DNA of 64,000 bases from Roseibium sp. MMSF_3412 (GTDB taxonomy: Bacteria; Pseudomonadota; Alphaproteobacteria; Rhizobiales; Stappiaceae): assembly GCF_030733265.1 (NCBI RefSeq), contig NZ_JASHJI010000011.1, positions 1 through 64,000 of the forward strand, read 5' to 3'. How positions within the stretch are numbered: position 1 is the first letter of the stretch; each line of letters starts with the position of its first letter. The notes below the pieces were generated by a model that did not search any database, was not told the DNA's origin, and saw only the letters and a program-made list of their open reading frames with translations. The translations under genes and the position numbers were made by a program. Positions 50,661 through 59,842 of the stretch are shown here, piece after piece.

Positions 50661-52211
50661 TTACAGTTTGGCATTTTTCTCACGACGTCGCTGCACCGAC
50701 GAGCCGATTTTCATGGCCTCGCGATACTTGGCCACGGTCCGGCGGGCAATGTCGATGCCGTCCCCCTTGAGAGTTTTGACAATCGTGTCATCGGAAAGGA
50801 TCGCTTTGGGGTCTTCCCCGTCGATCATCGTCTTGATGCGATGGCGGACGGATTCGGCCGAGTGGCTGTCGCCGTCGCCCGTGCCGGAGATGGCCGACGA
50901 AAAGAAATACTTCAGTTCGAAAATACCGCGCGGCGTCGCCATGAACTTGTTCGACGTGACCCGGCTTACCGTCGATTCATGCATGCTTATGGCTTCCGCC
51001 ACGGTTTTCAGGTTCAGCGGACGAAGATGTTCGATGCCGTAGGTCAGAAATCCATCCTGCTGGCGCACAATCTCGGTCGACACCTTGAGGATGGTCTTGG
51101 CGCGCTGATCCAGGCTCTTGGCGAGCCAGTTCGCCGTCTGAAGCGAGTCGGTCAGGTATTCCTTCTCGGTCTCGTTGCGCGCCGTCTTGATCACGGTCGC
51201 AAAATAGGTCTGGTTGACCAGCACCTTGGGCAAGGTGTCCGAATTCAGCTCCACGGCCCAGGTGCCGTCATTGGCCGGGCGAACGAAGACATCCGGCACC
51301 ACCGGCTGCACCAGCGCAGAGCCGAAGGCGCTGCCGGGCTTGGGGTCGAGGGCGCGGATTTCAGCGATCATTTCGATCAGATCCTCATCGTCGACGCCAC
51401 AGATCTTCCGCAAGGTCTGCAGATCCCGCTTTGCAAGCAGCTCGATGTTCTCGATCAGAGCTTCCATCGCCGGGTCGAACCGGTTCTTGTCGATCAGCTG
51501 CAGCTTGAGGCATTCGGCCAGATTGCGCGCAAAAACACCGGCGGGCTCGAACGCCTGCAGGACACCGAGAACTGTCTCGACACGGGTCAGATCAACACCC
51601 AGCTGTTCTGCCGTATCGTTCAGGTCCGCATAAAGGTACCCGTTCTCATCCAGCGAGTTGATCAGATGACCCGCAATCAGCTTGTCCGCTTCATCACTGA
51701 GCGCCAGGTTCATCTGCTCTTCGAGCGATGTTCCAAGGGAAGCCTCCTCGGCGACAAAGGCTTCGAGATTGTAATCCTCGGACGCTGCGCTGCTCGATGC
51801 ATTCTTGTAGCTGTCGCCGGTTTTCAGCTGCGCGGGATCAGGAGACGCCGGGACGCCGGGTTCATCTGGAAAGACATTGCCAAGATCCGTGTCCATGCGC
51901 GACGCGATCGCTTCGGACCCGGTCTCAAGGTCGTTCTGCATCCAGTCGCCCGCATTCGGGTCGTCTGCACCTTCCGCAGCGCCATTAGCGGTGTCCGGCG
52001 GCTGGTCGGCAGCGTCCGGCGTATCGGGGGCGCCGCCTTCGCCGGCCTCACCGCCCCCCTTTTCAAGCAGTGGATTGCGCTCAAGTTCCGCCTCGACATA
52101 GGAAACCAGATCAAGATTGGACATTTGCAGGAGCTTGATCGCCTGCATCAGTTGCGGCGTCATCACCAGCGATTGGCTTTGCCGCATCTCCAACTTTGTT
52201 GAAATGGCCAT
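50661..52211 (-). CDS. rpoN: RNA polymerase sigma-54 factor
   Basis: 516 aa with the three sigma-54 regions: Gln-rich N-terminal activator-interacting region (LEMRQSQSLVMTPQLMQAIKLLQMSNLDL), an acidic, variable region II (~55-130), core-binding domain, helix-turn-helix LNLKTVAEAISMHESTVSRVT near 385, and the RpoN box ARRTVAKYREAMKIGSSVQRR near the C-terminus. Recognises -24/-12 promoters. Between lptB and hpf as usual in alphaproteobacteria. Confidence 0.96.
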   Translation of the reverse strand: MAISTKLEMRQSQSLVMTPQLMQAIKLLQMSNLDLVSYVEAELERNPLLEKGGGEAGEGGAPDTPDAADQPPDTANGAAEGADDPNAGDWMQNDLETGSEAIASRMDTDLGNVFPDEPGVPASPDPAQLKTGDSYKNASSSAASEDYNLEAFVAEEASLGTSLEEQMNLALSDEADKLIAGHLINSLDENGYLYADLNDTAEQLGVDLTRVETVLGVLQAFEPAGVFARNLAECLKLQLIDKNRFDPAMEALIENIELLAKRDLQTLRKICGVDDEDLIEMIAEIRALDPKPGSAFGSALVQPVVPDVFVRPANDGTWAVELNSDTLPKVLVNQTYFATVIKTARNETEKEYLTDSLQTANWLAKSLDQRAKTILKVSTEIVRQQDGFLTYGIEHLRPLNLKTVAEAISMHESTVSRVTSNKFMATPRGIFELKYFFSSAISGTGDGDSHSAESVRHRIKTMIDGEDPKAILSDDTIVKTLKGDGIDIARRTVAKYREAMKIGSSVQRRREKNAKL

Positions 52212-52299
52212 CGAGTTCCCAGGCGCGTTTGGCTTCTTTTGGTCTGCTTTTTGCTTCTTTGTTACAGACCTGCACTATAGCCTAGCTCGACACTCGTCA

Positions 52300-53055
52300 T
52301 CAAAGCGTAAATTGTTCCCCCAGATAAAGTCTGCGTACGTCAGGATTTGTCACGATTTCCTGGGGCAGACCCTCGGTCAGGACCTCGCCCGAAGCGATGA
52401 TATAGGCCCTGTCGATCAGTCCGAGCGTTTCGCGGACGTTGTGGTCCGTGATCAGCACACCGATGCCGCGTTGCGTCAGATGACGCACAAGTTGCTGGAT
52501 ATCGCCAACTGCAATCGGATCGATACCGGCAAAAGGCTCGTCAAGCAGCATGAAGGAGGGACGGCTGGCGAGCGCGCGCGCGATTTCAACGCGTCTGCGT
52601 TCACCGCCCGACAGAGCGATACTCGGCGACTTTCGCAAATGCGTGAGACCGAATTCCGCCAGCAGCGAATCGAGTTCCTCGCGCCGCTTCTGCCGGTTCG
52701 GTTCGATCACCTCCAGCACCGCGCGAATGTTCTCCTCCACGGTCAGCCCCCTGAAAATGGAGGCCTCCTGAGGCAGGTAACCGATCCCCAGCCGTGCCCG
52801 GCGGTACATCGGCATCTTGGTGATGTTGAAGCCTTCGAGCAGGATCTGGCCCTGGTCCGGCCGGATCAGGCCGGTGATCATGTAAAATGTCGTGGTCTTG
52901 CCGGCCCCGTTCGGTCCAAGCAGACCGACGGACTCGCCCGGCTTGACGGTCAGGCTCACATATTTCACCACCTGGCGGCGGCCATAGGTCTTGCCTATGC
53001 CTTCGACGACAAGGGCCTGCGACAGGTCGTCTTCAGGCAAGTCGTGGTCAGGCAT
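52300..53055 (-). CDS. lptB: LPS export ABC transporter ATPase LptB
   Basis: 251 aa from ATG 53055 (a GTG at 53097 would add 14 residues; neither has a strong ribosome site). ABC ATPase with Walker [20 protein letters not shown] near residue 40, Q-loop [21 protein letters not shown], signature [15 protein letters not shown] near 145, Walker [14 protein letters not shown], and H-loop [10 protein letters not shown]. Powers LPS transport from the inner membrane with LptFG. Follows lptA on the same strand. Confidence 0.95.
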   Translation of the reverse strand: MPDHDLPEDDLSQALVVEGIGKTYGRRQVVKYVSLTVKPGESVGLLGPNGAGKTTTFYMITGLIRPDQGQILLEGFNITKMPMYRRARLGIGYLPQEASIFRGLTVEENIRAVLEVIEPNRQKRREELDSLLAEFGLTHLRKSPSIALSGGERRRVEIARALASRPSFMLLDEPFAGIDPIAVGDIQQLVRHLTQRGIGVLITDHNVRETLGLIDRAYIIASGEVLTEGLPQEIVTNPDVRRLYLGEQFTL

Positions 53056-53175
53056 GGTTCCGTGCAACCCGTTGTAATCCGAAGATGAAATCTTCACTTA
53101 AGACTATCCAATCAATCCCTGCTGCATTGTCGTTTCCTGCGCCGGTACCGTCTCGCCGGGCGCGCACTCAAAGGG

Positions 53176-53745
53176 TCAGTTTTCTTCTACGCTGTTGGGC
53201 AGGATCCGCACTTTGACACGCCCGCCGCCGCCACCGGAATTGGAGACGCTCGCCTTGGCTGCGGTCAGATTGGCCTGTCCGGTCTTCAGGTTGACCGTCA
53301 ACTTGTTGCCGACAACGACGTTGGGGCCCTGGCTGAGAACGACTTCGCGGCCGGTCATCACCATGATTTCCTTGTTCATGTCGAAACTCGCCGCATCGCC
53401 CTTCGCGGTCTGATCCTTCGAGGTGACGAAGACACCACCTTCCGCTTCAAGACGCGAAATACGCTGCTGAACGGCCCCTTCACCGGTCGATGCGCCCGAC
53501 CCGGCGTAGAAAACCTTGAGCCGTTCCGTTTCCAGGCTCGTTTCGCCCTGAATGACAACGACGTCGCCAACAAAAGTTGCCGTGTTGTTGTTGTCTTCCA
53601 CGAGGAGCTCGCTGGCCTCGATCTCGATCGGTTCGCCGTCATTCGATCCGAACCCGGCGAAGGAATCAGAGAAAGTCTGCGCGTGCGCGACCGATGCAAG
53701 GAAACTTGCAGCCACCGCCAGCGAAAGGCGTTTCAAAACTGTCAT
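53176..53745 (-). CDS. lptA: LPS transport periplasmic protein LptA
   Basis: 189 aa with a signal peptide (LKRLSLAVAASFLASVAHAQ) and an OstA beta-jellyroll domain: PIEIEASELLVEDNNNTATFVGDVVVIQGETSLETERLKVFYAG and AKGDAASFDMNKEIMVMTGREVVLSQGPNVVVGNKLTVNLKTG are typical LptA repeats. Bridges LptC to LptD across the periplasm. Starts 3 bp after the lptC stop; the C-terminus is Gly/Lys/Val-rich. Confidence 0.93.
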   Translation of the reverse strand: MTVLKRLSLAVAASFLASVAHAQTFSDSFAGFGSNDGEPIEIEASELLVEDNNNTATFVGDVVVIQGETSLETERLKVFYAGSGASTGEGAVQQRISRLEAEGGVFVTSKDQTAKGDAASFDMNKEIMVMTGREVVLSQGPNVVVGNKLTVNLKTGQANLTAAKASVSNSGGGGGRVKVRILPNSVEEN

Positions 53746-53748
53746 CTG

Positions 53749-54420
53749 CTATTGTCCTTCCGAAGCCGGATTGATCGTCATCTTGATGCCATCCGAAAAC
53801 CGGACGAGGCCGTTTTCCTTATCATAGGAAAGATTTCCGGACTGAACATGCCCTTGATCAGAGCGAATTAAAACCGGCTCCGACGTTTTCATGGCGCCGT
53901 TCTTCAGATTGACGTCCACGACCGACAGGTCGACCGTGTAGCCCTCGCTCCACTCGATCTGAATGCCTTCGTAAAGGCGCAACGTCTCCGCCGCGTTGTC
54001 ATAGGTGCCCTTGAGGGCAATGATTTCGGCGCTTTCGTCCTTGCTGAGCACGATATCGGCCCGGATGGTTTCCAGATCTATGATCCGCGGATCGCTCAGT
54101 CTCTGGATCGCACGGCGTGCAGTGACCTTGTAGGACCGGTCGCCATCGTGGCCGGACAATTCGGGATGGTCCATTACAAGACCTTCGCTGGTCAGCATCA
54201 GGTTTGCCGCACCGAAACCGCTTAGAACGTTGAACAGGATAACAAGCCCGGCCATGCCTGCCAGAATCAGCAGTCCGATCGCCGGAAACGCCCAGCGAAG
54301 CACGCGCACCAGCAGGCTGTGACGGCGCGCCGCCCGCTGTACCCGGCTGAGCTGGTGCCCGGGAAGTACATGCCCCATTTGTCCGCTGGTGATACTCAAC
54401 AAATTCTCCAACTGCCACAC
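53749..54420 (-). CDS. lptC: LPS export protein LptC
   Basis: 223 aa from GTG 54420 (ATG 54378 would give 209 aa). One N-terminal transmembrane helix (WAFPAIGLLILAGMAGLVILFNVL), then a periplasmic OstA-like region with YKVTARRAIQRLSDPRIIDLETIRADI, LKGTYDNAAETLRLYEGIQIEW and VRFSDGIKMTINP. Receives LPS from LptBFG and hands it to LptA. First lpt gene after rnd, 26 bp downstream. Confidence 0.87.
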   Translation of the reverse strand: MWQLENLLSITSGQMGHVLPGHQLSRVQRAARRHSLLVRVLRWAFPAIGLLILAGMAGLVILFNVLSGFGAANLMLTSEGLVMDHPELSGHDGDRSYKVTARRAIQRLSDPRIIDLETIRADIVLSKDESAEIIALKGTYDNAAETLRLYEGIQIEWSEGYTVDLSVVDVNLKNGAMKTSEPVLIRSDQGHVQSGNLSYDKENGLVRFSDGIKMTINPASEGQ

Positions 54421-54446
54421 GGTCGCCGATCAATCTCGGGCCAGCC

Positions 54447-55067
54447 TCAGGAATGCGCAAAAATATCCGTTTCGTCCCATCCCTTGAGATCAAGTTCTGC
54501 TCGGGTCGGCAGAAACTTGAAACAGGCATCCGCTATATGGCTGCGCTCTTCCCGCTGCAGCATGAACTCAAGTTTTTTCTTCAACGCGTGCAAATGCAGG
54601 ACATCCGATGCCGCATAGGCCAGTTGCGCGTCCGATAGGGTTTCCGCGGCCCAGTCGGAGCTCTGCTGCTGTTTCGAAAGATCAACACCCAGAAGTTCGC
54701 GGGTGATGTCCTTCAACCCATGGCGGTCCGTATAGGTTCGCACGAGTTTCGAAGCGATCTTGGTGCACCAGACCGGTTCGACCTCGATGCCTAGATAGTG
54801 CCGCAGCACGGCAACATCAAACCGGGCGAAGTGAAAAATCTTCGGTTTTGCGGTGTCGGTGAGAAGACGGGCCAGGTTGGGCGCTTCGGTCTGGCCGCGC
54901 GCGATCTGGACAACATCCGCCGTGCCATCACCGGAAGAGAGCTGAACCACACACAGACGATCACGATGCGGGTTGAGTCCGAGCGTTTCGGAATCGACCG
55001 CGACGGCCTCAGCCGCCTCATAGGCGTTCAGATCAGGAAGATCTTCCTTGTGGTATCTGATGCTCAT
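54447..55067 (-). CDS. rnd: ribonuclease D-type 3'-5' exonuclease
   Basis: 206 aa, single DnaQ-like 3'-5' exonuclease domain without HRDC domains: ExoI AVDSETLGLNPHRDRLCVVQL, ExoII KIFHFARFDVAVLRHYLG, and ExoIII QLAYAASDVLHLHAL. This short RNase D form precedes lptC in many alphaproteobacteria. ATG 55067 fits the family N-terminus (MSIRYHKEDLP); the longer frame begins with Arg-rich filler. Confidence 0.9.
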   Translation of the reverse strand: MSIRYHKEDLPDLNAYEAAEAVAVDSETLGLNPHRDRLCVVQLSSGDGTADVVQIARGQTEAPNLARLLTDTAKPKIFHFARFDVAVLRHYLGIEVEPVWCTKIASKLVRTYTDRHGLKDITRELLGVDLSKQQQSSDWAAETLSDAQLAYAASDVLHLHALKKKLEFMLQREERSHIADACFKFLPTRAELDLKGWDETDIFAHS

Positions 55068-55206
55068 GTGACGCCGTCTCCTGTTGCCGTGCCGGTTTTT
55101 CATGCATACAGCAAATGTTTGACCGTGAGGTAAAACATGCAGCCGGTCGTGGCAAGCGGATTGCTACAGGCAGCCGTTGAAGACGCTGCGTAATCGTTGT
55201 GCAGTG

Positions 55207-55671
55207 CTACTTTTTGATGCGGAACGCCTCGTGACAGGTCTTGCAGGTCGCGGCCACCTTGCCAAAAGCAGCCGCCACCGTTTTCTTGTCCGCCCCCTGC
55301 GCCGCCAGGCCTTCGAGCGTCTGCGCGGACGACTGCAGGCTCTCCGCGTAAGCGGAAAACTCCGGCCATTCCGCCCAGATCTCCGGACTGGCTTCCGTGG
55401 GCGACATCAGGCTGCCTTCGGGAAACAGGTCTGTCATGGCATCGCCCGCGTGTCCGGCAATGGCCTTCGCCGCGCGTTCGATCTCGTCCGGCTTGTAGGC
55501 AGCCGTGCCTTTCAGCATCTGCCCCACGACCTTCACGTTCCGGCTGATTTCGGTCATCGCGTCCATGCGTTCCTTGACGATCCCCGTCGCACCGCCATGG
55601 GCGAAGGCAGCGCCAACTGCCAGCGTGAGCAGACCGACCGCAAGCGCTGATGAACGTGTTGCCGTTTTCAT
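55207..55671 (-). CDS. cytochrome c'/c556
   Basis: 154 aa with a signal peptide (ALAVGLLTLAVGAAFAHG) and a four-helix cytochrome c' domain ending in the haem site CKTCHEAFRIKK. GATGIVKERMDAMTEISRNVKVVGQMLKG at the start of the mature chain is typical. Periplasmic; such proteins bind NO or transfer electrons. Encoded 15 bp after a class I cytochrome c gene at the end of the copper operon. Confidence 0.9.
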   Translation of the reverse strand: MKTATRSSALAVGLLTLAVGAAFAHGGATGIVKERMDAMTEISRNVKVVGQMLKGTAAYKPDEIERAAKAIAGHAGDAMTDLFPEGSLMSPTEASPEIWAEWPEFSAYAESLQSSAQTLEGLAAQGADKKTVAAAFGKVAATCKTCHEAFRIKK

Positions 55672-55686
55672 CTGGCGGTTCCTCTC

Positions 55687-56121
55687 CTAGTAGATACCGT
55701 TGGCTCGCTGCAGCGACCTTACATAAACAACAATCTTGCCCACCTCGTCCTGGCTGACGGAGTCCACAGGCGGCATGTTGCCGAAAGGCCAGTGGTGCGA
55801 GCGAACGCCTTGCGCCGCCGCCAGGAAGAACGAGCCGTCAGCATGATGGCTGGGTTCATAGATCTTGTGGACCAGCGGTGGCCCCAGTCCCACGCGTCCA
55901 TCCGCGACGTCGCCATGGCAGGTCGCGCAATTGGCCCGGAAGAGAGCTTCCCCTTGCAATGCGACCTGGGACAGTTCGGGCAGCTGAACCTGAACCATCG
56001 CGGCACCCGTTTCGGCTGGCTGCGGATCATCGTTTTCTCGTGATTGCCAGTAACCCCAGCCACCGAGTGACGCAATGGACACTGCCGTCACAATAATCAG
56101 AGTGCGCATCCGGCTCATCAC
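55687..56121 (-). CDS. class I cytochrome c
   Basis: 144 aa with an N-terminal anchor or signal (TLIIVTAVSIASLGGWGYW) and one c-haem site, ALFRANCATCHGDVADGRVGLGPPL; likely axial Met in FGNMPPVDSVSQDEVGKIVVYVRSLQ. Its ATG overlaps the cueR stop (ATGA at 56118), so it is cotranscribed with copper-resistance genes. Electron partner unknown. Confidence 0.9.
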   Translation of the reverse strand: MMSRMRTLIIVTAVSIASLGGWGYWQSRENDDPQPAETGAAMVQVQLPELSQVALQGEALFRANCATCHGDVADGRVGLGPPLVHKIYEPSHHADGSFFLAAAQGVRSHHWPFGNMPPVDSVSQDEVGKIVVYVRSLQRANGIY

Positions 56122-56537
56122 GAACGTCCCCTCATGTCCCTGTCCGGCTCTCCCATACCTGCCAGATCGTCGATGATCGGACAGGTTGGCCGGCTGTCGC
56201 CGTGACAGGCGTCCGAAAGCGTTGTCAGAACTTTCTTCAGCGATTTCAGCTCATCGATTTTCCGGTCGATTTCGACGATCTTGGACTGCGTGATGGCTTT
56301 CACATCCGCGCTGGCCCTGTTGCCGTCTTCGTAGAGCGACAAGAGTTCGCGGCATTCCTCGATGGAAAAGCCGAGACTGCGGGCCCTTTGCAGAAATTTG
56401 AGCGTCTGAAGGTTTGCGTCGGAGAAGTCGCGGTAGCCGTTTTCACTGCGGAGCGGCCGGACAAGCCCGATATCCTCGTAGTAGCGGATCGTCTTGACCG
56501 GCAGCCGGCTCTGTTCCGATGCGGTTCCGATATTCAT
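56118..56537 (-). CDS. cueR: Cu(I)-responsive MerR-family regulator CueR
   Basis: 139 aa: N-terminal winged helix NIGTASEQSRLPVKTIRYYEDIGLV, coiled-coil dimerisation helix, and metal-binding loop with C111 and C119 in ACHGDSRPTCP, spaced as in E. coli CueR (C112/C120). Activates copA by reshaping a promoter with an overlong spacer; a matching site lies upstream of copA (58943-58973). Follows copA by 10 bp. Confidence 0.94.
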   Translation of the reverse strand: MNIGTASEQSRLPVKTIRYYEDIGLVRPLRSENGYRDFSDANLQTLKFLQRARSLGFSIEECRELLSLYEDGNRASADVKAITQSKIVEIDRKIDELKSLKKVLTTLSDACHGDSRPTCPIIDDLAGMGEPDRDMRGRS

Positions 56538-56547
56538 TTTGAGATCC

Positions 56548-58905
56548 TCAAAGCTTCAGGGTGCGCAGGCGCAAGGCATTGGTGATCACGGAGACCGATG
56601 ACAGGCTCATGGCGGCGGCGGCCAGCATCGGGGACAGCAAGACTCCCAACAGCGGATAAAGGACGCCCGCCGCGATCGGTACGCCGACGGAATTGTAGGC
56701 AAAGGCGAAGAACAGGTTCTGCCGAATGTTCTTCACCGTTGCACGGGCGAGCGTGCGTGCCCGCAGGATGCCTTCCAGATCTCCCTTGAGCAAAGTCAGG
56801 CCCGCACTCTCGACCGCGACATCCGCCCCGGTGCCCATGGCCAGGCCGACATCGGCTGCCGCCAGGGCCGGTGCGTCATTGACGCCATCTCCGGCCATCG
56901 CCACCCGGTGCCCGGCGGCCTTGAGCTCCTCGACGAGTTTCTGCTTGCCTTCCGGAAGAACACCGGCGCGGACATCGTCGATGCCGAGCGCGGCGGCAAC
57001 GGCTTCGGCCGTTCGCGGTGCATCGCCGGTCGCCATGACGATTTTTACCCCGTCCGCGTGCAGCGCATCGATTGCCGCCCTGGCGTTGTGTTTCACAGGA
57101 TCGGCGACAGCGATCACTCCCTGCACAACGGCCCGGCCCGCATCCTCCCTGACGAGATACATGACCGTCTTGCCGAGCCCGGCGAGCTCTTCGGCACGGT
57201 CCTGAAACTGGTCAAGCTCAGCCCCGGCCCCGGTCGCGAATGATGCATTGCCGAAGAACACGCGGCTATCGCCGACCAACGCAGTCACGCCCTTGCCCGT
57301 CACGGCTTCGAAACAGCTCATCTCGGGGATATCCAGCGCCCTCTCGCGCGTCACGTCAAGGATTGCCTCTGCGAGGGGGTGCTCAGACCCTTTTTCAATC
57401 GCAGCGGCCAAAGCCAGCATGTTGTTTTCCGCGACGCCGTCACCGGCGAGAATGTCAGTCACGACCGGTCTGCCTTCCGTCAGGGTGCCGGTCTTGTCGA
57501 CGACTATGACATCCACTTCGGCCAGGTGTTCCAGGCTCTCGGCGGTCTTCACGAGAACGCCGGCCTGTGCGCCCCTGCCCGTCGCCGTCATGATCGACAT
57601 CGGCGTTGCCAGCCCAAGCGCGCAGGGGCAGGCGATGATCAGAACCGAAACGGCCGCGATAATCCCGTGCACGAACGCCGGGCTTGGCCCGAAGACCAGC
57701 CATGCGAAGAACGCGAGCACGGCAACGGCAACCACCGTTGGCACGAAGTAACTTGCAACACGGTCCGCCAACCCCTGGATCGGTGCACGCGAGCGCTGTG
57801 CGGCGGCGACCATATCGACGATCTTGGACAGCATCGTATCCGCGCCGACGAGTTGCGCTTCCATGACCATCGACCCGGTCTTGTTGAGCGTGCCGCCCGT
57901 GACCTTGTCCCCTGGCTGTTTTTGCACCGGGACCGGCTCACCGGTAACGAGACTTTCGTCGACGGACGAGCCTCCTTCCAGCACGACGCCGTCAACCGGC
58001 ACTGCTTCGCCCGGACGGACCCGCAGCCGGTCCCCGGCCAGAATGTTGTCCAGAGGCGCGTCATATTCGTCGCCATCCGCGGTCAGGCGCCGTGCGGTCT
58101 TGGGCGCGAGATCGAGCAGCGCCCGGATGGCATCGCCGGTTCGTTCCCTTGCGTTCAGTTCCAGGACCTGACCGACAAAGACAAGCGCGACAATCACAAC
58201 CGCCGCCTCGAAATAGACGGGCATGTGGCCGCTGGCGCCTTTCAGCGCGTCGGGGAACAGGAACGGCAGGAAGGCGGCGATCATGGAATAGAGATAGGCG
58301 GTCCCGACACCGATCATGATCAGGGTCCACATGTTGAAATGCCGCGTGACCAGCGACGTCCAGCCGCGCTGGAAAAACGGCAGGGCAGCCCACAGGACGA
58401 CGGGTGTCGCCAGAATGGCCTCCAGGTAAATGGCAACCCCTTCCCCGATCCAGTCGCGGACCGGCACCCCGACCATCGGTCCCATTGTCAGGACGAGAAG
58501 CGGGATGGCGGCGACAACGCTGACCCAGAGGCGGCGGGTAAAGTCGATCAACTCATGATTGGGTTCGTCCGACACACCGCTCATCGGCTCCAGGGCCATG
58601 CCGCAGATCGGGCACGTCCCCGGGCCCTCCTGAATGATTTCCGGATCCATCGGGCAGGTGAAGAGCGCACCGGAGGCAGACTTCTCCGCGTCGAGCTTCT
58701 TTTTTTTCTCGTTGTTGCCGGACAGGTAGAAATAGGGGTCGGCGTCGAACTTGTCGTGGCACTTCGGATTGCAGAAGTGGTAGGTCTCGCCCTTGTACTT
58801 CAGGGACGGCTTGCCCTTGCCCAGCGTCACCGACATCCCGCAGACCGGGTCTACGGCCTGGCCGGGATCCGTGCGTTTTTCCAAGGTGGCAACTTGTTCC
58901 TGCAT
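56548..58905 (-). CDS. copA: copper-exporting P1B-type ATPase CopA
   Basis: Exports Cu(I) to the periplasm. 785 aa from ATG 58905. N-terminal YHS metal-binding domain ([13 protein letters not shown] at residue 19; [16 protein letters not shown]) and a second Cys module ([28 protein letters not shown]) replace the usual HMA domains. Eight TM helices, metal site [11 protein letters not shown], phosphorylation site [21 protein letters not shown] nucleotide-binding motif, and [16 protein letters not shown]. The frame continues to 58938, but the CueR-type promoter would initiate at about 58936, so starts beyond that are excluded (58923 remains possible). Confidence 0.95.
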   Translation of the reverse strand: MQEQVATLEKRTDPGQAVDPVCGMSVTLGKGKPSLKYKGETYHFCNPKCHDKFDADPYFYLSGNNEKKKKLDAEKSASGALFTCPMDPEIIQEGPGTCPICGMALEPMSGVSDEPNHELIDFTRRLWVSVVAAIPLLVLTMGPMVGVPVRDWIGEGVAIYLEAILATPVVLWAALPFFQRGWTSLVTRHFNMWTLIMIGVGTAYLYSMIAAFLPFLFPDALKGASGHMPVYFEAAVVIVALVFVGQVLELNARERTGDAIRALLDLAPKTARRLTADGDEYDAPLDNILAGDRLRVRPGEAVPVDGVVLEGGSSVDESLVTGEPVPVQKQPGDKVTGGTLNKTGSMVMEAQLVGADTMLSKIVDMVAAAQRSRAPIQGLADRVASYFVPTVVAVAVLAFFAWLVFGPSPAFVHGIIAAVSVLIIACPCALGLATPMSIMTATGRGAQAGVLVKTAESLEHLAEVDVIVVDKTGTLTEGRPVVTDILAGDGVAENNMLALAAAIEKGSEHPLAEAILDVTRERALDIPEMSCFEAVTGKGVTALVGDSRVFFGNASFATGAGAELDQFQDRAEELAGLGKTVMYLVREDAGRAVVQGVIAVADPVKHNARAAIDALHADGVKIVMATGDAPRTAEAVAAALGIDDVRAGVLPEGKQKLVEELKAAGHRVAMAGDGVNDAPALAAADVGLAMGTGADVAVESAGLTLLKGDLEGILRARTLARATVKNIRQNLFFAFAYNSVGVPIAAGVLYPLLGVLLSPMLAAAAMSLSSVSVITNALRLRTLKL

Positions 58906-58942
58906 GTTCTGCACACTCTTCATCAAGACTGATTTCAAGCGT

Positions 58943-58973
58943 CAGTTAGGGCCTCCAGTCACTGGAAGGTCAA
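58943..58973 (-). promoter_or_regulatory. CueR-activated copA promoter
   Basis: Reading on the minus strand: -35 TTGACC (58968-58973), 19-bp spacer carrying the dyad CCTTCCAGT-G-ACTGGAGGC, and -10 TAACTG (58943-58948). The 19-bp spacer with an inverted repeat between the boxes is the hallmark of MerR-family activation, and GACCTTCC matches known copA sites. Confidence 0.88.
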
Positions 58974-59043
58974 TCTGAAAAACCACGTAGGCCATGCTCC
59001 CGGCATTGCCGGGACCTGCCTCAAGCGACAGACGCCGACGTTT

Positions 59044-59700
59044 CTAACCGGCTTTTTGCTTCAGGCTGGCCATCAGATTGTGGAACTTTTCGCCCTGAAC
59101 GGCGACATGATTGCGCAGGGCATCGGCCGCCGCCTCCGGTTCTCCGCCGGCAAGGGCATCAACAATGGCCTCGTGTTCGGCCATGGACTGCGCCATCCGG
59201 CCGCGGAACTTCAGCTGCTGCCGCCTGAACGGTTTCAGGCGCTTGTGAAGTTTGGTTGCTTCCTGCTCCAGAAAACCGTTGCCCGACTGCTGGTAGATCG
59301 TTTTGTGGAAACGCTCGTTTTCAGCGTAATACCCGTCCGTATCCCTCGCCTCGACGGCCATCTGACACCTGGCATTCGCGTCACGAAGTTCTTCGATTGC
59401 CTCGTCGGAAATCCTGCGCGCAGCCAGCCGGCCGCAGACGGCTTCCAGTTCCGCCATGACCTCGAACATTTCCATCAGCTCGATCGGCCCGGGCTGGCGC
59501 ACGAACGCGCCGCGCCGCGGCACCAGTTCGACCAGACCCGACAGCGCCAGTCTTTGCAGCGCTTCGCGCAGTGGCGTGCGGGAGACGCCGAACTGCTCGG
59601 CAAGCCTCACCTCGTCCAAACGGTCCCCGTTCTGGAAAATGCCGCTGAAAATGTGCTCCTCGAGCGCTTCAGCAATGTTGTCGGCGCGCCGTTGTTCCAT
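59044..59700 (-). CDS. matR: GntR/FadR-family regulator of the malonate operon
   Basis: 218 aa from ATG 59700 (AGAAGAAAAGTC upstream). Winged helix VRLAEQFGVSRTPLREALQRLALSGLVELVPRRGAFV and a C-terminal FCD effector domain (LEAVCGRLAARR; ENERFHKTIYQQSGNGFLEQ; MAEHEAIVDALAGGEPEAAADALRNHV). Divergent from a TRAP transporter and malonyl-CoA decarboxylase, the layout of matR in rhizobial malonate loci. Probably represses the operon until malonate is present. Confidence 0.85.
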   Translation of the reverse strand: MEQRRADNIAEALEEHIFSGIFQNGDRLDEVRLAEQFGVSRTPLREALQRLALSGLVELVPRRGAFVRQPGPIELMEMFEVMAELEAVCGRLAARRISDEAIEELRDANARCQMAVEARDTDGYYAENERFHKTIYQQSGNGFLEQEATKLHKRLKPFRRQQLKFRGRMAQSMAEHEAIVDALAGGEPEAAADALRNHVAVQGEKFHNLMASLKQKAG

Positions 59701-59747
59701 GACTTTTCTTCTAGTTCGGCCAGCGCTGAAACGCAAACCCGTATTTT

Positions 59748-59757
59748 TTGTATACAA
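59748..59757. promoter_or_regulatory. putative GntR-type operator
   Basis: Perfect palindrome TTGTATACAA, the type of site bound by FadR-subfamily GntR regulators, placed in the 142-bp divergent region just before a likely matP promoter (TTGACT at 59763, TACACT at 59787, 18-bp spacer). Confidence 0.7.
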
Positions 59758-59842
59758 GATTGTTGACTAAAAATACAGAACGATCCTACACTGCCGGCGC
59801 CGTCCGGGAGAAATTCCCGTTCGGGCACTTCGGGAGGAAATC

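Noticed and set aside
50577..52202. 541-codon plus-strand frame over rpoN
   Set aside because: Antisense shadow of a well-conserved rpoN.
57379..58932. 517-codon plus-strand frame over copA
   Set aside because: Antisense shadow; no family features and copA is unambiguous.
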